Part shown: piece by piece, positions 26,769 to 33,864 of the stretch
Layout of the letters: each line of letters begins with the position of its first letter
Numbering within the stretch: position 1 is the first letter of the stretch
Assembly: GCA_963704825.1 (NCBI GenBank)
Contig: CAVPHV010000001.1
Span: forward strand, 174,855-238,854
Source of the DNA: CAVPHV01 sp963704825
GTDB taxonomy: Bacteria; Actinomycetota; Acidimicrobiia; Spongiisociales; UBA5794
Reading direction: 5' to 3'
Length of the DNA stretch: 64,000 nt
The notes under the pieces: model-generated
Database searches by the model: none
What the model was told of the DNA's origin: nothing
What the model saw: the letters and a program-made list of their open reading frames with translations, nothing else
Program-made: the position numbers and the translations under genes

Positions 26769-28700
26769 TCAGCGCGGCGGTCGGCAGAGCTCCGTGAGCT
26801 CGCCGATCGCTTCGGCCACGGGAACACCGCGCCGCTCGTGATCCTCACCACGGAGCCGCAGACCGAGGGTCCTCGAGGCGACGTCTTTGTCGCCGACAAC
26901 GATCACTGCCGGGTTCTTCTGCGTGATGGCGCGCCTGATCTTCTCACCGACCGTGTCGTCGTGGTCGTCGACCGCGACCCTCAGCCCGGCGGCCACCATT
27001 TCTTCCTGCAGCAACCAGGCGTATTCGTCGTGGCGATCGGCGACGGGCACGATCGTGGCTTGCACCGGCGCCAGCCATCCGGGGAAAGCCCCCGCATGGT
27101 GCTCGACCAAGATTCCAACGAACCGCTCGATTGATCCCATCAGCGCCCGGTGGATCATCACCGGTCGTTCCCGGGTGTTCTCGTCGCTTGCGTACACCAG
27201 GTCGAAGTTGACCGGCTGGGCAAAGTCGACCTGCAATGTCGAGAGCTGCCAGCGGCGCCCGATGGCGTCGCGCACATGCACGTCGATCTTGGGACCGTAG
27301 AACGCTCCTTCGCCGTCGGCGATCTCGTAGGGCAAGCCGGCAACGTCGAGGGCCTTGGCGAGGGCCGCCTCCGCCACCAGCCATAGGTCCGGATCGCCGA
27401 CGAACTTGGCCGGACGGGTCGAAAGGTCCGCCTCAAACTCCTCAAAGCCGAAGTCCCGCAACACCATCAGCGTGAAGTCGAGGAGGCCCTGGAGCTCCTC
27501 ACCGATCTGAGACTCCATCGCGAAGATGTGTGAATCGTCTTGTGTGAAGCCTCGGGCGCGCAGCAGGCCGTGGACCACCCCGGACCGCTCGTAGCGGTAG
27601 ACAGTCCCCAGTTCGAACAACCGCAGTGGCAACTCGCGATAGCTGCGCCCCCGACTACCGAAGATGAGGATGTGAAACGGGCAGTTCATCGGCTTCAGCC
27701 GGTATTCGGTGTTCTCGTCGAGGACCATCCCGGGATACATGCCCTCGGCGTAGAAGTCGAGATGTCCCGATTTCTGCCAGAGGTCCGCCTTGGCGACATG
27801 CGGCGACGCGACGATTTCGTACCCGTGAGCGAGGTGCGTCCGTCTGCTGTAGTCCTCGATGACGGTGCGCAGCAGCCCTCCTTTCGGGTGCCACACGGCA
27901 AGCCCGCTGCCCAGCTCCGGCGGGAATGAGAACAGTTCGAGTTCCTGCCCGAGCCTACGGTGGTCCCGCCGCTCCGCCTCCTCGAGACGGAACAGGTAGG
28001 CGTCGAGCTCCTTGGACGATTCCCATGCGGTCCCGTAGATCCGCTGGAGCTGGGGCTTGTGCTCGTCACCGCGCCAATAGGCACCGCTGGTACGCATCAG
28101 CTTGACGGCCTTGAGCTTCCCCGTTGAGCCGACGTGCGGCCCACGGCACAAGTCGACAAAGCCCAGGTTGCGATACACGGTCACCTCGGAACCCCCGGCG
28201 CCCTCAGCCTCCTCGACCCCCTTGATGATTTCGGCCTTGTATGGCTGGTCGGCGAATACCTCGAGCGCCTCCGGTACCGTCAGTACCTCACGCTGGAAAG
28301 GCTGATTCTCCGCAATGATCTCAGCCATGCGGACTTCGATCGCGTCGAGATCGTCAGAATCGAACGGTCGTCCGATGTCGAAGTCGTAGTAGAAGCCGTC
28401 GGTGATGGGAGGTCCAATTGCGAACTTGGCGCCTGGGTGGAGGTCAAGCACTGCCTGTGCCATCACGTGTGCCGCCGAATGACGCAGCACGTGGCGACCC
28501 TCTTCGGTCGTCTCCGTGACCACTGCAAACGCGCCGTCAGACGAGATCGGGCGATCCAGGTCGACGAACTCGCCATCCAGCTTGGCGGCAACCGCTGCCT
28601 TGGCAAGGCGGGCGCCGATACTGGCGGCAACCTCTGCTCCGGTGACGTCGTCGGGGTACTCCCGGACGGAGCCATCGGGGAAGGTCAAGTGTATGGACAC
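26769..28700 (-). CDS. thrS: Threonyl-tRNA synthetase
   Basis: Charges tRNA-Thr. From the GTG at 28700 (VSIHLTFPDGSVREYP) it has 643 residues, the usual length, with AGAGGA seven bases upstream; the open frame to 29153 only shadows the divergent gene. Domains in order: TGS (about 1-60), editing domain with HSAAHVMAQAV and the Cys-containing LCRGPHVGSTG, class II catalytic core with MNCPFHILIF and RARGFTQDDSHIF, and the C-terminal anticodon domain. No T-box leader is visible in the 108 bases upstream. Confidence 0.96.
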   Translation of the reverse strand: MSIHLTFPDGSVREYPDDVTGAEVAASIGARLAKAAVAAKLDGEFVDLDRPISSDGAFAVVTETTEEGRHVLRHSAAHVMAQAVLDLHPGAKFAIGPPITDGFYYDFDIGRPFDSDDLDAIEVRMAEIIAENQPFQREVLTVPEALEVFADQPYKAEIIKGVEEAEGAGGSEVTVYRNLGFVDLCRGPHVGSTGKLKAVKLMRTSGAYWRGDEHKPQLQRIYGTAWESSKELDAYLFRLEEAERRDHRRLGQELELFSFPPELGSGLAVWHPKGGLLRTVIEDYSRRTHLAHGYEIVASPHVAKADLWQKSGHLDFYAEGMYPGMVLDENTEYRLKPMNCPFHILIFGSRGRSYRELPLRLFELGTVYRYERSGVVHGLLRARGFTQDDSHIFAMESQIGEELQGLLDFTLMVLRDFGFEEFEADLSTRPAKFVGDPDLWLVAEAALAKALDVAGLPYEIADGEGAFYGPKIDVHVRDAIGRRWQLSTLQVDFAQPVNFDLVYASDENTRERPVMIHRALMGSIERFVGILVEHHAGAFPGWLAPVQATIVPVADRHDEYAWLLQEEMVAAGLRVAVDDHDDTVGEKIRRAITQKNPAVIVVGDKDVASRTLGLRLRGEDHERRGVPVAEAIGELTELCRPPR

Positions 28701-28808
28701 GATGGTTTCCTCTCGCGGTTCAGGGCCGAAAGAGTACTTCGGAATTACCCCACCGCCGACCGATAGATGAGACAATGACGTCCAGCAAGATGAGTCGAGG
28801 CAATCTCC

Positions 28809-29684
28809 ATGGTGCAACCACTTGAAGTCGCGGATCGGTTGGCCCGCGGCGGCCGCATCCACGAACTCAGCTCGGGGGGCAAAGCACTCGGTATGAACCG
28901 GGTCTACCGTCTGTTCAGCGACAGCGGATCCCGTGTCCTCAAGATCTATGGAACCCAGGCTCGGGAACGTCGCGAGCGCCACGCCCTCGACGCCCTCTCC
29001 GACGTCGAGGGCCTCCCCACCGTCGTCGATCGAGGCGCCGACGGCGAGCTGCATTGGGCTCTGTTCGCCGACGCCGGCAAGTGGAGCATCGGTACCTTGC
29101 CGGAGAACCCCGGCCTGTCTCGCAAGGCCGGCGAGATCCTTCGCGGCGTACACGACTCATCGGCCGGGTTGATGTCGAACCTTTCGCGCGGCATTGACCA
29201 AGATTGGGTCGCGGTCGACTTCGTCTCGACCTTCCGCCGTCTCGAGCGCTACCGCCGCAAGATTGGAATCTCCGCCGACCTCATCGAGCAAGCCCGCCAA
29301 ATCAGGCCGCCATTTGCCTCCGAACCTCGTTCGTCGCATACCAACCCTGAACCCGAGAACCTGATCGTCGACGATCTCGGAAACGTGACGTTGATCAATT
29401 GGGAGTGGGCGACGCTGGCACCGCCGGAGTGGGACCTCTCAAAGGCTGCCTGGCTGATCGGAATCAAGTCCGGGCCGTCGGCATCCCGCTCTCTCATGGA
29501 GGGCTACGGGCGTGCTCTGGAACCAATCCAACTCGATCGTTGGACGGTCTACCACGCAGGAATGATGCTCGTCTTCGAGGCGGAGAACACACTCCGCTCC
29601 AGCAGCGGCGGCTTCGAGTATCTCGTTGCCGAGTTGCAGCGCGCTATCACCGGAGCTCGCGGCCCGGCGCAGGCCGAGGCCTGA
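28809..29684 (+). CDS. APH/choline-kinase-fold protein with both catalytic aspartates replaced (probable pseudokinase)
   Basis: A 291-residue protein with an aminoglycoside-phosphotransferase fold: N-lobe Lys in RVLKIYG, catalytic-loop equivalent HTNPEPENLIVDD and metal-loop equivalent LINWEWATLAPPEWDLS. The family needs H-x-D-x4-N and a D-W-E motif; here the codons are AAC and AAT, giving Asn at both aspartate positions. The fold is otherwise well kept, so it may bind a nucleotide or small ligand without phosphotransfer. It is divergent from thrS and followed 103 bases later by a small zinc-ribbon gene on the same strand. Confidence 0.82.
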   Translation: MVQPLEVADRLARGGRIHELSSGGKALGMNRVYRLFSDSGSRVLKIYGTQARERRERHALDALSDVEGLPTVVDRGADGELHWALFADAGKWSIGTLPENPGLSRKAGEILRGVHDSSAGLMSNLSRGIDQDWVAVDFVSTFRRLERYRRKIGISADLIEQARQIRPPFASEPRSSHTNPEPENLIVDDLGNVTLINWEWATLAPPEWDLSKAAWLIGIKSGPSASRSLMEGYGRALEPIQLDRWTVYHAGMMLVFEAENTLRSSSGGFEYLVAELQRAITGARGPAQAEA

Positions 29685-29787
29685 TCCCGCTCCGGTCGAG
29701 AACGCCCGGTCGTTCCGGCTCGGAAATCCGCGAAAAACTGCCTTAACGCCTCTACGCTCCATTCCATTGTCGATACGGGAGTATGCC

Positions 29788-30000
29788 GTGGTAGAGGTTC
29801 TCGTAGCCGGAGCGCTCGTGGCTGGAGGAGTTGCCGTCGTCGCCCGTCGGAACACCGAAGGCTCTTTGGTCTCCGGGCACCATTCCCAGCACACATTCAT
29901 CGACGCCGACTACCAAGCCGACCTCCCCTGCCCGTGGTGCAACGCCCAAACCCGCGAAGACGACCCCAGATGCCCCAGCTGCGGGCAAAGGTTTGGCTGA
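29788..30000 (+). CDS. Small membrane-anchored zinc-ribbon protein, 70 residues
   Basis: From the GTG at 29788 (GGGAG about seven bases upstream) the product has one N-terminal membrane helix (VEVLVAGALVAGGVAVVARR) and a C-terminal zinc ribbon CPWC-x10-CPSC ending in GQRFG. The open frame reaches back to 29626, but that part overlaps the APH-fold gene and is unlikely to be coding. Function is unknown; the layout suggests a membrane-tethered partner protein or ribosome/RNA-associated factor, which is a guess. Confidence 0.65.
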   Translation: MVEVLVAGALVAGGVAVVARRNTEGSLVSGHHSQHTFIDADYQADLPCPWCNAQTREDDPRCPSCGQRFG

Positions 30001-30427
30001 CGGGGTGTTCGCTGTTTGAGCCAGGCTGGCCGAGTTCGCTCCGTTGCGGGTAACCGGGCTCCTTGCCGTTGGCCTGGCCAGCCAAGGCGATGCAGCGAAG
30101 GCCCCGAGGGTGTTCCAAGGCGCGAGGCCGGACGTCTTCAACCCCCTAGGTTCATCGGGTTCTCAACGCGCCGTCAGTGAACGGCCGAAGCCTGCGGTTT
30201 GAGTCTCAGTTTGACGAGATGTTCGCGCCCCTCCTCAAACGAAGTTTGGGGGAGGTGGGCAGAGAAACTCGTAGCGGTCGGCACCGAATCCCGCCGCAGC
30301 GTTCGAGTCCTATTCGGCCTCGAACCCTCCTACCCGAAGATGGTTACCCCTTCTGCACCCCGCGCGACCCGACTATCAGCCTCTTGCGGCCGATTCGGAC
30401 GGCTCCTGCCAAACGCGCGGCAGGTCT
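30001..30427. other. 427-base gene-free stretch between two convergent genes
   Basis: No frame here has convincing codon structure or recognisable protein signatures. The only clear element is a hairpin at 30230-30255 (see separate entry). A GTTCGAGTCC string at about 30300 looks like a tRNA T-loop, but its flanks do not pair. An 8-bp inverted repeat GGCTGGCC / GGCCAGCC at about 30026 and 30075 is also present. It may be a decayed gene. Confidence 0.5.
30230..30255. terminator. Hairpin between convergent genes
   Basis: CTCAAAC / GTTTGGG with a GAA loop extends into CCTCC / GGAGG pairing with G-U pairs and one bulge. Located between the zinc-ribbon gene and mshD, which converge; it could terminate either. 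No U-tract. Confidence 0.4.
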
Positions 30428-31321
30428 TCAAGCCGGTCGCTCGCCTTCGACCAACTCGTACTGCCGGTTGGTCCACACCGACCTGAAGCCCAGGTCTGAG
30501 TACAGCCACATTGCGGCTTCGTTGGCTCCATCGACGTACAGCATTCCGGTGCGGGACCCGGTGCGAAACAGATGGTCCAACCCTCGGATCACCAAGTCCC
30601 TTCCCAAACCTCGACCCTGGGCATCCGGGGACACTCCAATGATGTAGATCTCCCCCACCCCATCTGCGTGGTGTTTGGTCCAACACGAACCGAGGAGGTC
30701 CGATCCCTCCCACGCCATCAACAGGTCCGTCGGGTTGAACCACGGCATGCAGAGCCGCTCCTCGAGATCAGTCATCGTCAGAGCGCCGTTCTCGGGGTGA
30801 CCGGCGAATGCAGCGTTGTTGACCGTCAGCCAGGCCGCTTCGTCATGTCCCAACTCGAATGCCCTGAAGGTGATGCCGGGAGCCCTCGAGGCCGTCGCCA
30901 CGACCGGAAGCGGACACTCGAGCCGATGCAGCAGCCGCGTCGGCGCGTACCCCGCCCGCATGAGGGCCGTTTCGAGTTCGCCATGCCACGCCCACACCAC
31001 GACTCGCTCGCCGGCGGGAACCAGTGCCGCGGCGGCTGCGATCAGGGCGTCGTAGGTCGCCGGCGTGCGTTGTGCCGGATCGACCGCTATCTCGATTGCC
31101 CAATGGGCAGATGAGCCGGCACCGCCGCCGGGGTGACGGGCGACCTGGGCATAGCCGATGGTGACGCCGTGGATCGTGGCCGCCACGGCGGCGGCGCTGT
31201 CCTGGCGGCCACGGCGCATCATCTTGTACTCGGTCAGCGCCGCCATGCCGTCGGCCGCTTCAATGGCGCCAAAGAGTGCGTCGAGGGCACTGGCTTCCGT
31301 CGTGGACCCAATCTGTATCAC
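30428..31321 (-). CDS. mshD: Mycothiol synthase (double-GNAT acetyltransferase)
   Basis: Catalyses the last step of mycothiol synthesis, acetylating Cys-GlcN-Ins. The 297-residue product has two GNAT modules. The C-terminal one carries the MshD signatures NNAAFAGHPENGALT, MPWFNPTDLLMA, WTKHHADGVGEIYIIGV and the acetyl-CoA loop SPDAQGRGLGRDL, ending with MLYVDGANEAAMWLY. The start is a GTG. Mycothiol is restricted to Actinobacteria, so this gene is a strong taxonomic marker. It is divergent from the patatin gene. Confidence 0.9.
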   Translation of the reverse strand: MIQIGSTTEASALDALFGAIEAADGMAALTEYKMMRRGRQDSAAAVAATIHGVTIGYAQVARHPGGGAGSSAHWAIEIAVDPAQRTPATYDALIAAAAALVPAGERVVVWAWHGELETALMRAGYAPTRLLHRLECPLPVVATASRAPGITFRAFELGHDEAAWLTVNNAAFAGHPENGALTMTDLEERLCMPWFNPTDLLMAWEGSDLLGSCWTKHHADGVGEIYIIGVSPDAQGRGLGRDLVIRGLDHLFRTGSRTGMLYVDGANEAAMWLYSDLGFRSVWTNRQYELVEGERPA

Positions 31322-31533
31322 TCCGCCACCCTAGGTGGCCGTGGATCAATCGGCGCGGCGGGGTGGGCACGGGTCGTGTCGGCCCCGCGCCGCGTTCGCT
31401 CAACCACACGAACGCCTGGTCGGCACGCTCGGCGGCGAGCAACGAGCCGACATTCCTCAACGGATCACTCGATATGGGCTCGATATCCGACTGCGGATCC
31501 ATCCATGACCGCCCTCCTCGTGCCGATGGGCCG

Positions 31534-31548
31534 TATGCTGTTGGCTCG
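31534..31548 (+). promoter_or_regulatory. Possible -10 element for leaderless patatin mRNA
   Basis: TATGCT at 31534-31539 ends eight bases before the GTG start codon. That spacing places the transcript start at or next to the start codon, as in leaderless actinobacterial mRNAs. No Shine-Dalgarno precedes this GTG and no clear -35 is seen. Confidence 0.35.
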
Positions 31549-32516
31549 TGAGCAGAGTTGGCCTCATCCTCGGTGGCGGCGGCGTGACGGGCGCGTCGTA
31601 CCACTTTGGCGTCCTGATGTCCCTCAGAATGGCCACCGGGTGGGACCCGAACGATGCCGAGGTCATCGTTGGGACGTCGGCCGGCGCATTCACTGCGGCA
31701 ATGGTACGCGGCGACCGACTCGATGTTGGCACCCTCGTCGGGGAGTCGCAGACTCGCGATGACGTCACCGAGCGGATGCGTCGCCTGATCTTTCGACGCT
31801 CTCGGAGCCCGCGCGGCATGGTCAGGTGGGTGCGGAAAGGCATCCTCCCCGGCCTCACCCGGCCCGATCTGAATTTGGTGTTGGGCAGCCCAGGCATGTA
31901 CCACACGGACGGTATCGTCCAATGGGTCGAGGAATCGCTGGGGCCTGCGGCCGACGACTGGCCTGAAGCCTCGACCGTGATCGTTGCCTACGACCTCGAC
32001 GCCAGAGAACGAGCGCCGTTCGGGACGGAAGCCACTCCCGACGTCGCCATCAAACTTGCCGTTGCCGCCTCGGTGGCGGTTCCGTTTGTCTTCGAACCCG
32101 TCAAGATCGAAGGGCGCTGGTACGCAGACGGCGGCGTGGTGAGCGGTACGAGCGCCGATCTGGTGCTCGCCAATCCCGAGCCGCTCGACTTCCTCATCGT
32201 GGTCGCCCCGCTGGCGGCGTCCGAGTCCCGTCCCGGCGCCAGGTTCTACGAGGACTTGTTCGATCGGGTGGGACGAGCCGCGCTCTCCGCCGAACTGCGT
32301 CGCATCCGTGAGGAATGGCCGCACATCGAAATCGTCGTGTTGCGCCCCGATGATCGCGTTCTCGCCATAACCCGCCCGAATCCGATGTCGGCAAGTGCCG
32401 CCGTCCCGACATTCCTGCGCACCCTGCGGTCATTGAAAGACGAGTTGAGCCATCCCGAGACATGGCGAATGCTGGAGAAACACCTTGTGAAGCCGCGACG
32501 TTCTGTCGGGAGATAA
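31548..32516 (+). CDS. Patatin-like phospholipase
   Basis: A 322-residue serine hydrolase of the patatin/RssA type that probably deacylates lipids. It shows the oxyanion glycine loop LILGGGGVTGASYHFGVL, the nucleophile elbow VGTSAGAF (Gly-x-Ser-x-Gly) and the dyad Asp in YADGGVVSG. No signal peptide or membrane helix is seen, so it acts in the cytosol or at the inner membrane face. It is divergent from mshD and converges on a DivIVA-like gene. Confidence 0.9.
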   Translation: MSRVGLILGGGGVTGASYHFGVLMSLRMATGWDPNDAEVIVGTSAGAFTAAMVRGDRLDVGTLVGESQTRDDVTERMRRLIFRRSRSPRGMVRWVRKGILPGLTRPDLNLVLGSPGMYHTDGIVQWVEESLGPAADDWPEASTVIVAYDLDARERAPFGTEATPDVAIKLAVAASVAVPFVFEPVKIEGRWYADGGVVSGTSADLVLANPEPLDFLIVVAPLAASESRPGARFYEDLFDRVGRAALSAELRRIREEWPHIEIVVLRPDDRVLAITRPNPMSASAAVPTFLRTLRSLKDELSHPETWRMLEKHLVKPRRSVGR

Positions 32517-32534
32517 CGGTCGCTCAGCGTTGGA

Positions 32535-33191
32535 TCAGGTGATCTCGCGCAGTTGGTTGAGGAGGCGATCGACGGCCTCGGGCAGCATCTTCTCACGGGT
32601 TCGCGAACCGTTGCCGTCAGTGGCGGTTTTCTCGTCGGCGTCCGACACCACCACCTGGAGCTGCGGCTCGGCCCATGCCGAGTCGTCTTCGTCTTCGTCT
32701 TCGGCCAGCATCGCCGCGGCGTGCGCAAGATCGCCGAGCGCACCGCTTGCCATACCCTTCATCAAGTTCTCGGTGCGCCGGACGACCGCTTTGAGTTGCT
32801 CGATACGCATCTCGAGAGCGGCGACCTCATCGCGAGCCCGCGTCACCATCTGGTCGGCTGAGCGCTTGGTCGCACTCCTGATGGCATCGGCGTCCCGCTG
32901 CGCGGCATCGATCATGCCTGCTGCCTCATCTTGCGCCTCCCGCCGCACCGCCTCAACTTCGAGGCCGGCGGACGACATCATGTCTTCCTTGGCCCGAACG
33001 GCCGACATCATGGTCAGCTTGATTGCCTCGTCGGTTGGAGCCTTGGCGCGGGTTGCGGCCGCCACTTCGGCGAGGGCAGATTCGAGGGCCGCCGCGGCGG
33101 CATCGAGAACAGCTTGGACTTGTTGTGGGTCATACCCACGGATAACAGCGCGAAACGTCTGGCTTCTGATGTCCGCTGGAGACAACTCCAC
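32535..33191 (-). CDS. DivIVA-domain-like coiled-coil protein
   Basis: The N-terminus VELSPADIRSQTFRAVIRGYD followed by PQQVQAVLDAAA matches the lipid-binding DivIVA/Wag31 start (LTPxDIxxxxF...GYDxxEV). A long Ala-rich coiled coil follows (about 35-165) and then an acidic, probably disordered tail. Members sense membrane curvature at poles and septa; this one may organise polar growth or another polar machine. I chose the GTG at 33191, with AAGGGG six bases upstream; an ATG at 33239 adds 16 basic residues. The first housekeeping DivIVA is normally beside ftsZ/sepF, so this is probably a paralogue. Confidence 0.72.
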   Translation of the reverse strand: MELSPADIRSQTFRAVIRGYDPQQVQAVLDAAAAALESALAEVAAATRAKAPTDEAIKLTMMSAVRAKEDMMSSAGLEVEAVRREAQDEAAGMIDAAQRDADAIRSATKRSADQMVTRARDEVAALEMRIEQLKAVVRRTENLMKGMASGALGDLAHAAAMLAEDEDEDDSAWAEPQLQVVVSDADEKTATDGNGSRTREKMLPEAVDRLLNQLREIT

Positions 33192-33294
33192 GACACGCCC
33201 CTTCGACGCCGACTTCTTCCACAGTCTCCGGTGTTTCACGACCGACGCACCACACGGAGGACTGCCACCGAGTGTACGAAGGCGGACCTGTCGG

Positions 33295-33344
33295 GGTCAA
33301 TGGGTCGCCCGACCCGGAATGAGTCAAATAGGTCGCCCGACCCG
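33295..33344. repeat. Tandem pair of palindromic elements, candidate operator
   Basis: Two near-identical units, G(G/A)GTCAA followed by GGTCGCCCGACCCG, each contain a palindrome: GGGTCGCCCGACCC at 33302-33315 and GGTCGCCCGACC at 33331-33342. Their centres are 28 bases apart. They sit between the divergent DivIVA-like gene and the Flp pilin gene, so a dimeric repressor or activator could control both. Confidence 0.55.
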
Positions 33345-33387
33345 TAGACGGCCACTTGGAGTCTCGATACGCTGATACGCAGAGTGG

Positions 33388-33417
33388 TTGAAGATTTCTC
33401 TGTCGAGACCACATATG
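33388..33417 (+). promoter_or_regulatory. Possible sigma-70-type promoter for the pilin gene
   Basis: TTGAAG (33388-33393) and CATATG (33412-33417) are separated by 18 bases, and the pilin start codon follows 22 bases later. An 8-base direct repeat, GATACGCT/GATACGCA, lies just upstream at 33366-33381. Confidence 0.35.
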
Positions 33418-33439
33418 ACCAGCCGGTAGGGGTACCGAC

Positions 33440-33619
33440 ATGATGATTGCCCAGAATTTCATGGCCTGGATCGGAGCAAGGCTCCGCAGCAACGAGGGCG
33501 CCAACCTCGTTGAGTACGCGATCCTGGTCAGCCTCATCGCCGCCGTCGTGATCATCGCGGTCACCGCAGTCGGCAAAGAGACTCTGTCCAACGTCTTTCC
33601 CGTTACGTCTGGTCTCTAG
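33440..33619 (+). CDS. Flp/Fap-type pilin, 59 residues
   Basis: A type IVb tad-system pilin. The basic leader MMIAQNFMAWIGARLRSNEG ends at the prepilin peptidase site, followed by ANLVEYAILVSLIAAVVIIA, matching the G/xxxxEY rule with Glu at +5 and Tyr at +6, then a short tail. An AGGGG precedes the ATG by about eight bases. The protein would be processed by a TadV-type peptidase and assembled into thin pili. No tad assembly genes are in the window, so it is an orphan here. It follows the tandem palindromes and ends before a hairpin terminator. Confidence 0.85.
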   Translation: MMIAQNFMAWIGARLRSNEGANLVEYAILVSLIAAVVIIAVTAVGKETLSNVFPVTSGL

Positions 33620-33683
33620 CCGCCGTCGAGCGATGCCAGTTCGCGCTCTCCGGTGGAGGACTCGATCGGTCCGCCCATCCAAC

Positions 33684-33702
33684 CCAGGGACGACCTCCCT
33701 GG
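33684..33702 (+). terminator. Terminator after the pilin gene
   Basis: Perfect 7-bp stem CCAGGGA / TCCCTGG with a five-base loop, followed by TTCTC. It lies 64 bases after the pilin stop codon. Confidence 0.55.
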
Positions 33703-33815
33703 TTCTCACATCCAACGACCGGCGCTTCCATCGAAGCGTCGTGATTGGCCGCGGTCAAGTGGCTGCGGTGAGAAAACGGGTGTGATTTTGGTGCAATCGC
33801 GCTAACTTGCCGTCC

Positions 33816-33838
33816 AGCGAGGCCGAAGTCGCCTCGCT
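33816..33838 (+). promoter_or_regulatory. Leader hairpin just before the livK ribosome-binding site
   Basis: Perfect 8-bp stem AGCGAGGC / GCCTCGCT with a seven-base loop, lying about ten bases before the GGAGGAGG Shine-Dalgarno of the substrate-binding protein gene. It could protect or control the leader. A weak -10-like TAACTT is at 33803-33808. Confidence 0.35.
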
Positions 33839-33864
33839 TCGTTAATGGAGGAGGAGGCTTTCGA

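Noticed and set aside
28701..28808. T-box leader before thrS
   Set aside because: Region is too short and lacks the T-box sequence and specifier stem.
30290..30320. tRNA-like T-loop string GTTCGAGTCC
   Set aside because: Flanking bases do not form a T-stem and no acceptor or anticodon arm can be folded.
31260..32324. 354-residue minus-strand open frame opposite the patatin gene
   Set aside because: Antisense to a gene with intact patatin catalytic motifs and spans the divergent promoter region.
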